Assembly: GCF_015690345.1 (NCBI RefSeq)
Contig: NZ_JADPUN010000258.1
Span: forward strand, 1-47,534
Source of the DNA: Plantactinospora alkalitolerans
GTDB lineage: Bacteria; Actinomycetota; Actinomycetes; Mycobacteriales; Micromonosporaceae
Length of the DNA: 47,534 bases
Reading direction: 5' to 3'
Shown here: positions 1 through 8,932 of the stretch, one piece after another
Position numbering within the stretch: position 1 is the first letter of the stretch
Layout of the letters: every line of letters begins with the position of its first letter
Notes under the pieces: model-generated
Told to the model about the DNA's origin: nothing
The model's input: the letters and a program-made list of their open reading frames with translations, nothing else
Database searches by the model: none
Position numbers and translations under genes: made by a program

Positions 1-1064
1 GGGTCGTCCCGGGCCGAGGCGGCGAGGATCTGGTGCGACAGTTCGTTCACCGCGACCCCGGTTCCGGAGGAGCCGAGCACGGCACATCCCATCGCGCCCG
101 GCGTACCGGTGCCGCCGCGCCGGCCGTAGACGCTGGCCAGGAAGCCGGGCATGGCGCCGTCGTGGCCGACGTGCAGCACCCGCCCACCGCCGGCCGACCG
201 TCCCCCGCCGGACCGCTCGCCCTGCGGGACCAGGATCAGGCCGAGCCCGAAGCCGGCGGTCCAGAGCGCCTCGTCGGTCGTCGTCACCGGCCAGCGCATC
301 TCGTCGAGGGTGGTCGGCCGGAGCACCGCACCGGCCGGGTCCAGCGCCGCCGGGTCGGCCAGGAACGCCGCCCAGCGCGCCATGTCGGAGGCGGTGCTCC
401 AGAGTTGTGCCGCCGGCCCGAGCGCACCGAGGTCGGTGTTCGGCTCCGGCCGGGCGTGGTCGGAATACGCGTCCACCAGGAACCCGGTCGCCGACTCCGG
501 CCCGGGGGCGAGGCTGGTGTCGGAAAGCCCGAGAGGTCCGAGGACCCGGTCGGCGAGCACCTCCGCCCAGGTGCCGCCACGAATCCGCGCGACGGCCTGG
601 CCGAGCAGCGCCGCACCCAGGTTGGAGTAGTGGAACCGCCGGGCCGGTGGCAGTACCCGCTCGGCTCGGGCCAGGTCGGCGAGGAACTCGTCGAGGCGCG
701 GGGTGTGCAGGGTGTCCCACACGTCGCCGTACGGCTCGCGCTGCACTCCGGAGGTGTGCGACAGCAGCCGGCGTACGCTCAGCCCGCCGTGCTCGGGCAC
801 GTCGAGGTGGGCGCCGATCGGGTCGTCCAGGTCGAGCAGGCCCTCGTCGCGGCACTGGAGCACGAGTACGGCGGTGAAGGTCTTGGTGACCGAACCGATC
901 CGGAACGTCGTCCGCCCGTTCAGCGGCGCGCCGCCGGTGGACCCGACCTCGCAGGTCCACGGCGTGCGGTCGGCCCGGTGCAACGCGACGGAGAGCGCGG
1001 GTATCCGCGACTCCGCCTGCGCCTGTCGGACCATCCGCTCGAGCTGTCGGCCCACCTCGGTCAC
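1..1064 (-). CDS. Serine hydrolase, beta-lactamase/D-aminopeptidase-like (3' end outside window)
   Basis: Penicillin-binding-like serine hydrolase of the beta-lactamase family (class C/AmpC-like fold). About 354 residues are visible and the reading frame runs off base 1, so the C-terminus is missing. In order it shows GSVTKTF (the S-x-x-K nucleophile motif, about residue 58), RRLLSHTSG, a YSN motif in FHYSNLG, and HDGAMPGF near the visible end, the H-x-G motif that replaces KTG in esterase/peptidase relatives. The GTG start at 1064 is chosen because a purine-rich GAGGG lies about 7 nt upstream. No signal peptide is visible, so it is probably cytoplasmic. It lies 66 bp downstream of the HIT gene on the same strand. 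The substrate (peptide, ester or beta-lactam) cannot be told from the sequence. Confidence 0.85.
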   Translation of the reverse strand, partial: MTEVGRQLERMVRQAQAESRIPALSVALHRADRTPWTCEVGSTGGAPLNGRTTFRIGSVTKTFTAVLVLQCRDEGLLDLDDPIGAHLDVPEHGGLSVRRLLSHTSGVQREPYGDVWDTLHTPRLDEFLADLARAERVLPPARRFHYSNLGAALLGQAVARIRGGTWAEVLADRVLGPLGLSDTSLAPGPESATGFLVDAYSDHARPEPNTDLGALGPAAQLWSTASDMARWAAFLADPAALDPAGAVLRPTTLDEMRWPVTTTDEALWTAGFGLGLILVPQGERSGGGRSAGGGRVLHVGHDGAMPGFLASVYGRRGGTGTPGAMGCAVLGSSGTGVAVNELSHQILAASARDD

Positions 1065-1130
1065 ATCTGCCCCCTCACCAAGATCACCGATGATATCGCC
1101 TGGTCGGAGAGCTGGTGGTGGGCGGTGGGC

Positions 1131-1481
1131 TCAGCGGGAACGCATCGGGCCCAACGGCTCGCCGCCGAGCACGTGCGCATGCGCGTGGAAGACCTCCTGG
1201 CCGCCGAACTGGCCGGTGTTGAAGATCAACCGGAAGCCGTCGGCGAGCAGCCCCTCGGTCTCGGCGACCACGGCGGCGGTGCCGAGGACGTCGCCGGCCA
1301 GTGCGGGGTCGGCCTGGGTCAGGGTCGCCACGTCCGCGTAGTGCTCCTTCGGGATCACCAGCACGTGCACCGCCGCCTGCGGGCTGATGTCGCGGAAGGC
1401 GAGCGTGGTGTCGGTTTCCCGGACGACGGTGGCGGGAATCTGGCCCGCCACGATCCGGCAGAAGAGGCAGTTGATTTCCAT
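1131..1481 (-). CDS. HIT family nucleotide hydrolase
   Basis: A 116-aa histidine-triad protein, the usual length for HINT-type enzymes that hydrolyse adenosine 5'-phosphoramidates and related nucleotide conjugates. An N-terminal CLFC motif suits the zinc-binding variant. FRDISPQAAVHVLVIPK is the family's core strand, and HAHAHVLGG near the C-terminus is the catalytic H-x-H-x-H triad. The ATG at 1481 is supported by a TACGAT hexamer 7 nt upstream with no Shine-Dalgarno sequence, so the transcript may be leaderless. The next gene downstream on the same strand is the serine hydrolase. Confidence 0.93.
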   Translation of the reverse strand: MEINCLFCRIVAGQIPATVVRETDTTLAFRDISPQAAVHVLVIPKEHYADVATLTQADPALAGDVLGTAAVVAETEGLLADGFRLIFNTGQFGGQEVFHAHAHVLGGEPLGPMRSR

Positions 1482-1488
1482 CCCCGGA

Positions 1489-1494
1489 ATCGTA
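1489..1494 (-). promoter_or_regulatory. Candidate -10 element of leaderless HIT gene
   Basis: TACGAT on the minus strand, separated by 7 nt from the ATG at 1481. This spacing would put the transcription start at the initiation codon. Confidence 0.45.
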
Positions 1495-1530
1495 GGGTGC
1501 GCCGGGCCGGACCGTTGGCCGGCGCGGCCG

Positions 1531-1627
1531 GTTCGCGATCTTCAGCCGGCGGGGCCGGTTCGCGATCTTCAGCCGGCGGGCCGGTTCGCGATCTTCAGCC
1601 GGCGGGCCGGTTCGCGATCTTCAGCCG
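1531..1627. repeat. Tandem repeat, four copies, 26-27 bp period
   Basis: The core GTTCGCGATCTTCAGCCG starts at 1531, 1558, 1584 and 1610, giving periods of 27, 26 and 26. Copies are joined by a GC-only link (GCGGGGCCG or GCGGGCCG). The period is not a multiple of three and the array lies between the divergent HIT and SDR genes, so it is non-coding. Confidence 0.9.
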
Positions 1628-1692
1628 CTTCGGCGGCCTCGGCCGGCCGGGTCGGGTGCCGGATCGGTGGCCAGCCCCGGCATCATGATCGG

Positions 1693-2454
1693 ATGACTGG
1701 ACGAGCGGTGCTGGTGACGGGGGCGTCCCGAGGGATCGGGCGTGCGGTGGCAATGGCGTTCGCCGAGGGAGGCGACCGGGTCGCGGTGCACCACCGCGAC
1801 TCCGCACCACTGGCCGAGCAGCTCGTCTCGGCACTGCCCGGCGACGGGCACATCGTGGTCCGGGCCGACCTGGCCGACCCGGCCGCCGTGCAGGCCATGG
1901 TCGACGACGCCGTCGCCGGGCTCGGCGGGCTCGACGTGCTGGTGAACAACGCCGGGGTGTTCGGTGCGGCGGACGACGTACACCCGATCTTCGACGCGTC
2001 CTACGAGCAGTGGCAGCAGCAGTGGCGTCGGACGATCGACGTCAACCTGATCGGCGCGGCCAACACGATCTGGTGCGCCGCACGCCACCTGCGGGACAGG
2101 GGCGGACGGATCGTGAACGTCTCGTCCCGGGGCGCCTTCCGGGGCGAGCCGACCCAGCCGGCCTACGGCGCCAGCAAGGCCGGGCTGAACGCCCTCGGCC
2201 AGTCGCTCGCGGTCGCCCTCGCCCCGTACGGCATCGCGGTGGCCACTGTCGCACCCGGCTTCGTGGAGACCGACATGACCAACGAACACCTCAAGGCGGT
2301 ACGTGGCGACGCGATCCGGGCGCAGAGCCCGTTCAACCGGGTCGCCCGGCCCGAGGAGATCGCCGCCGCCGTGCACTGGTTGGCCTCGCCCGAGGCGGAG
2401 TGGGCCTCGGGCACCATCGTCGACCTGAACGGCGCGTCCTACCTGCGTACCTGA
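1693..2454 (+). CDS. SDR family NAD(P)-dependent oxidoreductase
   Basis: A 253-aa classical short-chain dehydrogenase/reductase of standard length. TGASRGIG at residues 9-16 is the nucleotide-binding glycine motif, NNAG is near residue 88, a conserved serine lies in NVSSRGAF, and YGASK is the catalytic Tyr-x-x-x-Lys. A VETDMT stretch follows, as in FabG-like reductases, and the C-terminus ends in the usual G-x-x-V/I-D-L-NG form. The ATG at 1693 was chosen because the nucleotide-binding strand begins immediately after it; no clear ribosome-binding site precedes it. A 26-27 bp repeat array lies just upstream. The substrate is unknown; 3-oxoacyl-carrier or sugar/alcohol reductases are all possible. 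Confidence 0.93.
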   Translation: MTGRAVLVTGASRGIGRAVAMAFAEGGDRVAVHHRDSAPLAEQLVSALPGDGHIVVRADLADPAAVQAMVDDAVAGLGGLDVLVNNAGVFGAADDVHPIFDASYEQWQQQWRRTIDVNLIGAANTIWCAARHLRDRGGRIVNVSSRGAFRGEPTQPAYGASKAGLNALGQSLAVALAPYGIAVATVAPGFVETDMTNEHLKAVRGDAIRAQSPFNRVARPEEIAAAVHWLASPEAEWASGTIVDLNGASYLRT

Positions 2455-2545
2455 GCCCACGCGGGGCCTGGTCCGGATCCGACGGCGCACGCCGGCCGAG
2501 CACGGCTGGCAGGATGATCGATATCTGGGCCAGCGGAGGTGCGGA

Positions 2546-5131
2546 ATGGCGGTCGGTCGGCGGAACGAGACGGCGCGCGACGGGGACGGAACGGCCGTCG
2601 GCCGGGACGAGGCGGTACGCGAACGGGCACTGGCCGCGCTGGACCTGGAGGCCAAGGTACGACTGCTGTCCGGCCAGGACTTCTGGACCCTGCCCGCCAT
2701 CGCGGAGATCGGCCTCGACTCGCTGGTGATGTCGGACGGACCGATCGGGATACGCGGGGTGCGGTGGACCCCGGACGACCCGTCGATCGCGCTGCCCAGC
2801 CCCACCGCGCTCGCCGCCACCTGGGATCCCGGGCTGGCCCGCCGCGCCGGTCGGCTGCTCGGTGCGCAGTGCCGGCGCAAGGGCATCCACCTGCTCCTCG
2901 CCCCCACCGTCAACCTGCACCGCAGCCCGCTGGGCGGGCGCCACTTCGAGTGCTACTCCGAGGACCCGCTGCTCACCGCCGAGATCGGCGTCGGCTACCT
3001 GACCGGCGTCCAGGACCTGGGCGTGGGGGCGACCGTCAAGCACTTCGTCGCCAACGACTCGGAGACCGAACGGTTCACTGCCGACGTACGGGTTTCCGAG
3101 CGGGCACTCCGGGAGATCTACCTCGTTCCGTTCGAGCGGATCGTCGCCGCCGGAGTCTGGGCGGTGATGGCGGCGTACAACGGGGTCAACGGCGGCACGA
3201 TGACCGAGCACGGCGGCCTGCTCCGGGACCTGCTCAAGGACGAGTGGGGCTTCGACGGGGTCGTGGTCTCCGACTGGACGGCCGCCCGGAGCACCGCGGC
3301 GTCGGCCAACGGCGGACTCGACGTGGTGATGCCGGCCGCCGGTGATCCGTGGGGTGCGGCACTGGTCGCCGCCGTACGCGACGGCACCGTTGCCGAGGCG
3401 GTCGTCGACGACAAGGTGCGGCGGGTACTGCGGCTCGCGGGCCGGCTGGGGCTGCTCGACGGCGTACCCCCGGCGGTGGATCCGGCCGACCGGCCCACCG
3501 CCGGGAACGGCGCCACCGTGGCCCACGAGGTGGCGACCCGGTCGTTCGTGCTGGCCCGCAACGGCGGCGACCTGCTGCCGCTGGACGCCGGCCGGCTCAG
3601 CCGGGTCGCGGTGTTCGGCGCGCTCGCCGACGATGCCCGGATCCAGGGCGGCGGCAGCGCGCTCGTCGCGCCGCCGCACGCGATCTCGCCGCTCGCCGGC
3701 CTGACCGCCGCGCTCCCCGACGTCGAAATCGGGTACGCGGTCGGCGCCGATCCCCGGCACCGGCTGCCGGCCGCCGGCGGTGTGCAGTGGACTCCGATCA
3801 CCGCGACCCTGCGGGCCGCCGACGGCCGGGTGCTCTACCGGACGGAACTGGACCGGGCGACGGTGCGCTGGATGGGTGACCTGCCGGACGGGATCCGGCC
3901 GGCCGAGTTGGCGAGCATCGAACTCTCCGCCCGGTACACCCCGATGACCAGCGGCACGCACCGACTCGCGATCGACGGCTTCGGGCTGTTCACCCTCGCC
4001 CTGGACGACGCCGAACTCTTCGACGGCCCGCTGTTCGACGAGGCGGAGGAGCCCGACGCGGTCTTCCGCGCCCCGGTCGAGCGTCGCTTCGACGTGCCGG
4101 TACGCGCCGGCGAGCCGGTCGACGTGCGGCTCACCCGGCGGGTGGTCGACGGTCACGCCGGATACGTCCTGTTCACCCTCGGTCATCGTGGCCCGGTTCC
4201 GGGACGAGGCGACGCGGCCGATGCGGTGATCGACGCGGCGGTGCTCGCCCAGACGGCGCTCGACGCGGCGGCGCTCGACGAGATGCTGCTCGACGAAACG
4301 GCGCTCGACGAAACGGCGCTCGACGAGATGCTGCTCGACGAGGCGGCCCGGGTGGCGGCCGACGCCGATGTGGCGGTGGTCGTGGTCGGCACCACCGAGG
4401 AGGTGGAGTCGGAGGGGTTCGACCGGACCTCACTGACCCTGCCCGGCCGGCAGGACGATCTGGTGTTCCGGGTCGCGGCGGCCAATCCCCGGACGGTCGT
4501 GGTGGTGAACGCCGGCTCCCCGGTCCTGATGCCCTGGGCCGGCGAGGTGTCGGCGATCCTGCTCACCTGGTTCCCCGGTCAGGAGGCCGGCAGGGCGCTC
4601 GCCGACGTACTGCTGGGTCGGGCCGAGCCCGGCGGCCGGCTGCCGACCACCTGGCCACTCCGCCCGGAGGACTGCCCGGCGCTGGACACCACTCCGACGG
4701 ACGGGGTACTCGACTACTCCGAGGGGATTTTCGTCGGCTACCGGGGCTGGCGGGCCGAACCGCTGTTCCCGTTCGGACACGGACTGGGCTACACCGACTG
4801 GGGCTACCGGTCGCTGACCGTCGAGACCGGACCGGACGGGCCGGTCGCGGTGGCCACGGTGCAGAACACCGGCCGGCGGGTCGGCCGCGAGGTGGTGCAG
4901 GTGTACGTCGGTCCGGATGCCGCCGAGCCCGACCGGCCGGTCCGCTGGCTCGCCGGCTTCGCCGGGGTCGAGGCGGCTCCCGGCGAGTCGGTGACCGTCC
5001 GGGTGCCCCTGCCGACGCGCACGTTCCAGGTCTGGGGGCCGGACGGCTGGGCCACCCGGTTCGGCAGCTATCGGATCGAGGCCGCGCGCAGTGTCGCGGA
5101 CGTACGCCTGGCCGTCGGCGTCGACATCTGA
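2546..5131 (+). CDS. GH3 beta-glucosidase with PA14 insert
   Basis: An 861-aa glycoside hydrolase family 3 enzyme, expected to release terminal glucose (or related sugars) from beta-linked oligosaccharides. MSDGPIGIRG, KHFVANDSE and VVVSDW belong to the catalytic barrel; Asp in SDW (about residue 243) is the nucleophile. A PA14-like carbohydrate-binding insert spans about residues 410-555. The second GH3 domain has ESEGFDR near residue 620, where the acid/base Glu usually lies. The C-terminal fibronectin III-like domain contains VVQVYVG. There is no signal peptide, so the enzyme is probably intracellular and acts on imported sugars. The start follows GGAGGTGCGGA. Oddity: six repeated pentads of the form A/L-L-D-E/A-x at residues 571-600. 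Confidence 0.94.
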   Translation: MAVGRRNETARDGDGTAVGRDEAVRERALAALDLEAKVRLLSGQDFWTLPAIAEIGLDSLVMSDGPIGIRGVRWTPDDPSIALPSPTALAATWDPGLARRAGRLLGAQCRRKGIHLLLAPTVNLHRSPLGGRHFECYSEDPLLTAEIGVGYLTGVQDLGVGATVKHFVANDSETERFTADVRVSERALREIYLVPFERIVAAGVWAVMAAYNGVNGGTMTEHGGLLRDLLKDEWGFDGVVVSDWTAARSTAASANGGLDVVMPAAGDPWGAALVAAVRDGTVAEAVVDDKVRRVLRLAGRLGLLDGVPPAVDPADRPTAGNGATVAHEVATRSFVLARNGGDLLPLDAGRLSRVAVFGALADDARIQGGGSALVAPPHAISPLAGLTAALPDVEIGYAVGADPRHRLPAAGGVQWTPITATLRAADGRVLYRTELDRATVRWMGDLPDGIRPAELASIELSARYTPMTSGTHRLAIDGFGLFTLALDDAELFDGPLFDEAEEPDAVFRAPVERRFDVPVRAGEPVDVRLTRRVVDGHAGYVLFTLGHRGPVPGRGDAADAVIDAAVLAQTALDAAALDEMLLDETALDETALDEMLLDEAARVAADADVAVVVVGTTEEVESEGFDRTSLTLPGRQDDLVFRVAAANPRTVVVVNAGSPVLMPWAGEVSAILLTWFPGQEAGRALADVLLGRAEPGGRLPTTWPLRPEDCPALDTTPTDGVLDYSEGIFVGYRGWRAEPLFPFGHGLGYTDWGYRSLTVETGPDGPVAVATVQNTGRRVGREVVQVYVGPDAAEPDRPVRWLAGFAGVEAAPGESVTVRVPLPTRTFQVWGPDGWATRFGSYRIEAARSVADVRLAVGVDI
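4256..4345 (+). repeat. In-frame 15-bp repeat (LDE-type pentads) inside the GH3 gene
   Basis: Six consecutive 15-nt units encode ALDAA, ALDEM, LLDET, ALDET, ALDEM and LLDEA, between the PA14 insert and the second GH3 domain. The expansion keeps the reading frame. Confidence 0.85.
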
Positions 5132-5237
5132 TCGCCCAGGCCAGCCGGTCCGGCATGGCTCCGGAGGCCGCTCGACGCGTTCGGGACGTACCCCCCGGAC
5201 GCACGGATAGTCGGTGGCCGGATCGGGGCCCCGCCGG

Positions 5238-5243
5238 TACGGT
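5238..5243 (+). promoter_or_regulatory. Candidate -10 element of leaderless GNAT gene
   Basis: TACGGT followed by exactly 7 nt and the GTG at 5251. No Shine-Dalgarno sequence is present. Confidence 0.45.
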
Positions 5244-5250
5244 CCGCAGT

Positions 5251-5757
5251 GTGATCAGGGTACGACGTGCGGTCGTCGACGATGCCCGGGAACTGGTGAG
5301 GCTGCGTGGCGTGATGCTGGCGGCCATGCACGGGCGGCAGCCGGCGCCCGGCCCGTGGCAGGAGACCGCGGTGGAGACGTTGCGACGGCGGTTGGCGGAC
5401 GCCGACGGCTCGTTGGCGGCCTTTGTCGTCGACAAGCCGGACGGGCCCGGCGAGCTGGCGGCGTGCGTGATCGGCGTCATCGAGTGCCGGCTGGGCGGTC
5501 CGGACAATCCCAGCGGTGACATCGGATATGTCTTCAACGTGGCCACCGACCCCGGCTACCGCAGGCGCGGATACTCCCGGGCCGGAATGAAGGCGTTGCT
5601 GGGCTGGTACCGGCAGCGCGGAGTCACCAGGGTCGACCTGGGGGCCAGCAAGGACGGGGAGCCGCTCTACCGGGCCCTGGGCTTCGTGCCCAGGTCCTCC
5701 CCCACGATGCGGCTGACCCTTTCCTCGGCAGTCGCCGGTTCCAGCGGTCCCCGCTGA
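5251..5757 (+). CDS. GNAT family N-acetyltransferase
   Basis: A 168-aa GCN5-related N-acetyltransferase. The N-terminal IRVRRAVVDDARELVRLR is the family's first strand and helix. VATDPGYRRRGYSRAGM carries the acetyl-CoA-binding R/Q-x-x-G-x-G/A loop (RRRGYSR), and LYRALGF is the usual C-terminal motif. The frame is open for 32 codons further upstream, but GTG at 5251 begins exactly at the conserved domain and sits 7 nt after TACGGT, so a leaderless start there is preferred. It converges on rsmE with only 9 bp between the stop codons. The acceptor substrate cannot be inferred. Confidence 0.88.
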   Translation: MIRVRRAVVDDARELVRLRGVMLAAMHGRQPAPGPWQETAVETLRRRLADADGSLAAFVVDKPDGPGELAACVIGVIECRLGGPDNPSGDIGYVFNVATDPGYRRRGYSRAGMKALLGWYRQRGVTRVDLGASKDGEPLYRALGFVPRSSPTMRLTLSSAVAGSSGPR

Positions 5758-5766
5758 CCCACGTAC

Positions 5767-6510
5767 TCACCAGCGGCCGAGCCGGGCCGAGAGTACGGAC
5801 AGCGCGGCGACCCCGGCGGTCGAGGTCCGCAACACCTCGGTGCCGAGCCGTACCGGGACCGCCCCGACCGAGGTCAGCGTGTCGAGTTCGGTCGGCGAGA
5901 CGCCGCCCTCGGGGCCGACCACCAGGACGATCCCGCCGGTCGTCGGCAGGTCCACTGTGGCGAGCCGGAGTTCCGCCTCCTCGTGCAGGACGAAACCGGC
6001 CGCCGCCTCGCTGATCCGCCGGGCGATCAGCCGGGTCGACTCGTCCGGCGCCGCCGGAGTTCCGGACACGACCGGCAACCAGGGCCGACGAGCCTGCTTG
6101 GCCGCCTCCCGGGCGGTCGCCACCCAGCGCTCACGGGCCCGGACACCCCGCTCCCCCCGCCACTGCGCGACCGAGCGCTCCGCCGCCCAGGGCACGATCT
6201 CGTCCGCGCCGACCTCGGTCATCGCCTGCACGGCCAACTCGGCCCGATCGCCCTTGGCGATGCCCTGCACGACGACGAGCCTCGGGTCGGGCGGCTCGAC
6301 GTACCGCCGAGCGGTGACGGTGGCCGTCAGGGTGCCCCGGCCGACGGCCGTGACGACGGCGCTGGCCGTGCCGCCCTGCCCGTCGGCGAGCAGCAGCTCC
6401 TCGCCGGCACGCAGTCGTTGTACGGTCGCGGCGTGGTGCCCTTCCGGTCCGTCGAGGGTGACGACGTCATCGGACGGTAGCGACTCGACCAGGAACAACG
6501 GCGCACTCAC
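5767..6510 (-). CDS. rsmE: 16S rRNA (uracil-1498-N3)-methyltransferase RsmE
   Basis: A 247-aa SPOUT-class methyltransferase that methylates U1498 of 16S rRNA. The N-terminal PUA-like part contains LDGPEGHHAATVQRLR. The C-terminal knot contains LVVGPEGGVSPTE and VRLGTEVLRTSTA, the S-adenosylmethionine-binding and trefoil-knot signature of RsmE. Length is normal. It follows hrcA-dnaJ, the order known from other actinobacteria, but a strong hairpin at 6571-6613 separates it from dnaJ. The GTG start has TAACCT 7 nt upstream, suggesting its own leaderless promoter. Confidence 0.95.
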   Translation of the reverse strand: MSAPLFLVESLPSDDVVTLDGPEGHHAATVQRLRAGEELLLADGQGGTASAVVTAVGRGTLTATVTARRYVEPPDPRLVVVQGIAKGDRAELAVQAMTEVGADEIVPWAAERSVAQWRGERGVRARERWVATAREAAKQARRPWLPVVSGTPAAPDESTRLIARRISEAAAGFVLHEEAELRLATVDLPTTGGIVLVVGPEGGVSPTELDTLTSVGAVPVRLGTEVLRTSTAGVAALSVLSARLGRW

Positions 6511-6517
6511 GGCGAGC

Positions 6518-6523
6518 AGGTTA
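6518..6523 (-). promoter_or_regulatory. Candidate -10 element of leaderless rsmE
   Basis: TAACCT on the minus strand, 7 nt before the GTG at 6510. Confidence 0.45.
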
Positions 6524-6570
6524 GCTCACCGGACGTTTCCGTACCCGGAAAGCCGCTCCGACACCGGAAC

Positions 6571-6613
6571 GGCCCGCTGGCCGCACCGGTTGTCCGGTGA
6601 CGGTCAGCGGGCC
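6571..6613 (-). terminator. Hairpin between dnaJ and rsmE
   Basis: GGCCCGCTG at 6571 pairs with CAGCGGGCC ending at 6613. Inner CACCGG pairs with CCGGTG around a TTGT loop. No U-tract follows, as is common in actinobacterial terminators. It probably ends the hrcA-dnaJ transcript. Confidence 0.7.
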
Positions 6614-6630
6614 GGTCCGCCGGTCGCGCC

Positions 6631-7767
6631 TCAGGCGTGGCCGTTGAAGGCGTCGCGCATCCGGGAGAAGAAGCCGCCCTGCTTGCTCAGCTCGGCGACC
6701 TCCTCGCCGCGGGTCTTCGCGAACTCCCGCAGCATCCGCTCCTGGTCGGGGTCGAGCTTCGTGGGCGTCCGGACGTCGAGGTGGACGTAGAGGTCACCCC
6801 GGCCGGTACCGCGCAGGTGCGGAACGCCCCGGGCCCGCAGCCGCAGCGTCGAGCCCGGTTGCGTTCCCGGCTTGACGTCGACCGGCTCCTCGCTGTCCAG
6901 GGTCTTGATGGTCAGCCGGGTGCCCAACGCCGCCGCGGTCATCGGAACGGTCACCCGGCAGTGCAGGTCGTCGCCCTTGCGGGAGTAGACGTCGTGCGGT
7001 CGCTCGTGGATCTCCACGTACAGGTCTCCGGCCGTACCGCCACCGGGGCCGACCTCGCCCTGCTGGGCCAGCCGGATCCGCATGCCGTCCTCGACCCCGG
7101 CCGGGATCTTGACGGTGAGCGAGCGCCGGGTACGCACCCGGCCGTCGCCGGCACAGGTCGGGCAGGGGTGCGGAATGACCGTGCCGTAGCCCTGGCAGAC
7201 GGTGCACGGCCGGGACGAGACGACCTGGCCGAGGAAGGTGCGCTGCACCGACTGCACCTCGCCCCGCCCGCCGCACGCCTCACAGGTGGCGAGGTGGGTG
7301 CCCGACGCCGTACCGGCTCCGGAGCAGGTGGTGCAGAGCACGGCGGTGTCCACCGCGATCGGCGCCTCGACCCCGAACGCCGTCTCCTGCAGGTCAAGTT
7401 CGAGCCGCAGGATGGCGTCGGCACCGGGCCGGGTACGTGGCCGTGGTCCCCGGGAGCCACCCGCGGCGCCGAAGAACGCGTCCATGATGTCCTGGAAGCC
7501 GACGAACGGCCCACCGGCCCCACCCGGTCCCGCGCCGGGGCCGCCGCCCGGAGCGAGCGGGTCCCCGCCAAGATCGACGATCTGCCGCTTCTGGTCGTCG
7601 GAGAGGACCTCGTACGCGGCGTTGATGTCCTTGAACTTCTCGTGTGCCTCCGGATCCGGATTCACGTCCGGGTGGTACTGCCGCGCCAACTTCCGGTAGG
7701 CACGCTTGATCTCGTCGTCGGAGGCTTCCCGGCTGACGCCGAGAATCCCGTAGTAGTCCTTGGCCAC
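6631..7767 (-). CDS. dnaJ: Chaperone protein DnaJ (hrcA-linked paralogue)
   Basis: A 378-aa Hsp40 co-chaperone that delivers substrates to DnaK and stimulates its ATPase. The J domain occupies residues 1-70 with HPDVN, followed by a Gly/Ala/Pro-rich segment. Four CxxCxGxG zinc-finger repeats follow at about residues 140-210 ([32 protein letters not shown]), then the substrate-binding C-terminal domains. The frame opens at an ATG at 7785, but GTG at 7767 gives the family start [12 protein letters not shown] and lies after a GAGGA sequence, so it is preferred. It is 67 bp downstream of hrcA. That position identifies the actinobacterial DnaJ2 type, expected to be under HrcA control. Confidence 0.95.
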   Translation of the reverse strand: MAKDYYGILGVSREASDDEIKRAYRKLARQYHPDVNPDPEAHEKFKDINAAYEVLSDDQKRQIVDLGGDPLAPGGGPGAGPGGAGGPFVGFQDIMDAFFGAAGGSRGPRPRTRPGADAILRLELDLQETAFGVEAPIAVDTAVLCTTCSGAGTASGTHLATCEACGGRGEVQSVQRTFLGQVVSSRPCTVCQGYGTVIPHPCPTCAGDGRVRTRRSLTVKIPAGVEDGMRIRLAQQGEVGPGGGTAGDLYVEIHERPHDVYSRKGDDLHCRVTVPMTAAALGTRLTIKTLDSEEPVDVKPGTQPGSTLRLRARGVPHLRGTGRGDLYVHLDVRTPTKLDPDQERMLREFAKTRGEEVAELSKQGGFFSRMRDAFNGHA

Positions 7768-7834
7768 TGCGTTCCGTGTCCTCATGTCTGTCTCGCGTTA
7801 CCGTCCGCCGGTCGTCTCAGGGTGAGCTTGGTGG

Positions 7835-8857
7835 TCAGTTCTGCGCCAGCACGTCGCCGACGTAGCGTGCCACGGCCCGCACCGTGGCGATGGTGCCTGG
7901 ATAGTCCATCCGGGTCGGGCCCAACACGCCGAGACCGCCGACGATGGTGGCCCCCGGACCGTATCCGGTGCTGACCACCGAGGTGGCCCGGAGATTGTCT
8001 ATCTCGTTCTCGTCGCCGATCCGGACCTGGAGTGTGTTCGGTTCGACCTCGCCGATCAGCTTGAGCAGGATGACCTCCTCCTCCAGCGCTTCGAGGATCG
8101 GTCGCAGCGACCCTTGGAAGTCGAGCAGCCCGCCGCGGGCCAGGTTCGCGGTGCCGGCCAGGGCGATCCGCTCCTCGTGGCGTTCGACCAACGTCTCCAT
8201 CAGCACGGTGGCGAGGGTGGTCATCGCCGGGGACAGGCCCGGGGCCACCTCGTCGATCAGCGCCTGGACCAGCGGCGGGGTCTCGGCCAGTTTCTGGCCG
8301 CCGAGCCGCTCGTTCACCAGCCGGCGCAGGTCCGTCACGTCGTCGGCACTGACCGGTCCGGGAAGTTCGACCAGGCGCTGCTCCACCCGACCGGTGTCGG
8401 CGATCATGACGAGCATCAGCCGGGTCGTGGAGATCGGCACGAGTTCGAGGTGCCGCACCGAGGACCGGGCCAGGCTCGGGTACTGCACGACGGCCACCTG
8501 CCGGGTCAGCTGGGCGAGCAACCGGACCGTACGGTGCACCACGTCGTCGAGGTCGACCGCGCCGACCAGGAAGCGCTCGATCGCGCGGCGCTCGGCCGGG
8601 GTGAGCGGCTTGACCCGGGAGAGCCGGTCCACGAAGAGCCGGTAACCACGGTCGGTGGGCACCCGGCCCGCGCTGGTGTGCGGCTGCCGGATGTAGCCCT
8701 CCTCCTCCAGCACCGCCATGTCGTTCCGGACGGTGGCCGGGGACACCCCGAGCTGGTGGCGCTCGACCAGCGCCTTGCTGCCGACCGGCTCCTGGGTGGC
8801 GACGTAGTCCTCCACGATCGCGCGCAGCACGTCGAGCTTGCGGTCGTCGAGACCCAT
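7835..8857 (-). CDS. hrcA: Heat-inducible transcription repressor HrcA
   Basis: A 340-aa repressor of class I heat-shock genes that binds CIRCE operators. Residues 1-75 form a winged helix ([40 protein letters not shown]). The rest is the HrcA dimerisation/GAF-like region with GGLLDFQGS and the C-terminal [16 protein letters not shown] signature. The frame is open upstream, but ATG at 8857 has a strong GGGAGGTG ribosome-binding site and yields the family length. A perfect CIRCE lies 75 bp upstream of the start. The gene is therefore probably autoregulated, with dnaJ downstream in the same operon. Confidence 0.97.
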   Translation of the reverse strand: MGLDDRKLDVLRAIVEDYVATQEPVGSKALVERHQLGVSPATVRNDMAVLEEEGYIRQPHTSAGRVPTDRGYRLFVDRLSRVKPLTPAERRAIERFLVGAVDLDDVVHRTVRLLAQLTRQVAVVQYPSLARSSVRHLELVPISTTRLMLVMIADTGRVEQRLVELPGPVSADDVTDLRRLVNERLGGQKLAETPPLVQALIDEVAPGLSPAMTTLATVLMETLVERHEERIALAGTANLARGGLLDFQGSLRPILEALEEEVILLKLIGEVEPNTLQVRIGDENEIDNLRATSVVSTGYGPGATIVGGLGVLGPTRMDYPGTIATVRAVARYVGDVLAQN

Positions 8858-8932
8858 CCTCACCTCCCTGCGACGTCCCGACCCCGGCACCGGTACGGCC
8901 GGGGCGGCCACGACGGTCGGGCCATGGTTTCC

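Noticed and set aside
1531-1627. Possible CRISPR array
   Set aside because: Units are joined by near-identical GC links; there are no unique spacers and no cas genes.
33-4186. Long ORFs opposite real genes (33-1688 plus, 1621-2913 minus, 2333-4186 minus)
   Set aside because: Arginine/proline/glycine-rich translations with no domain, antisense to genes with clear motifs; they arise from high third-position GC.
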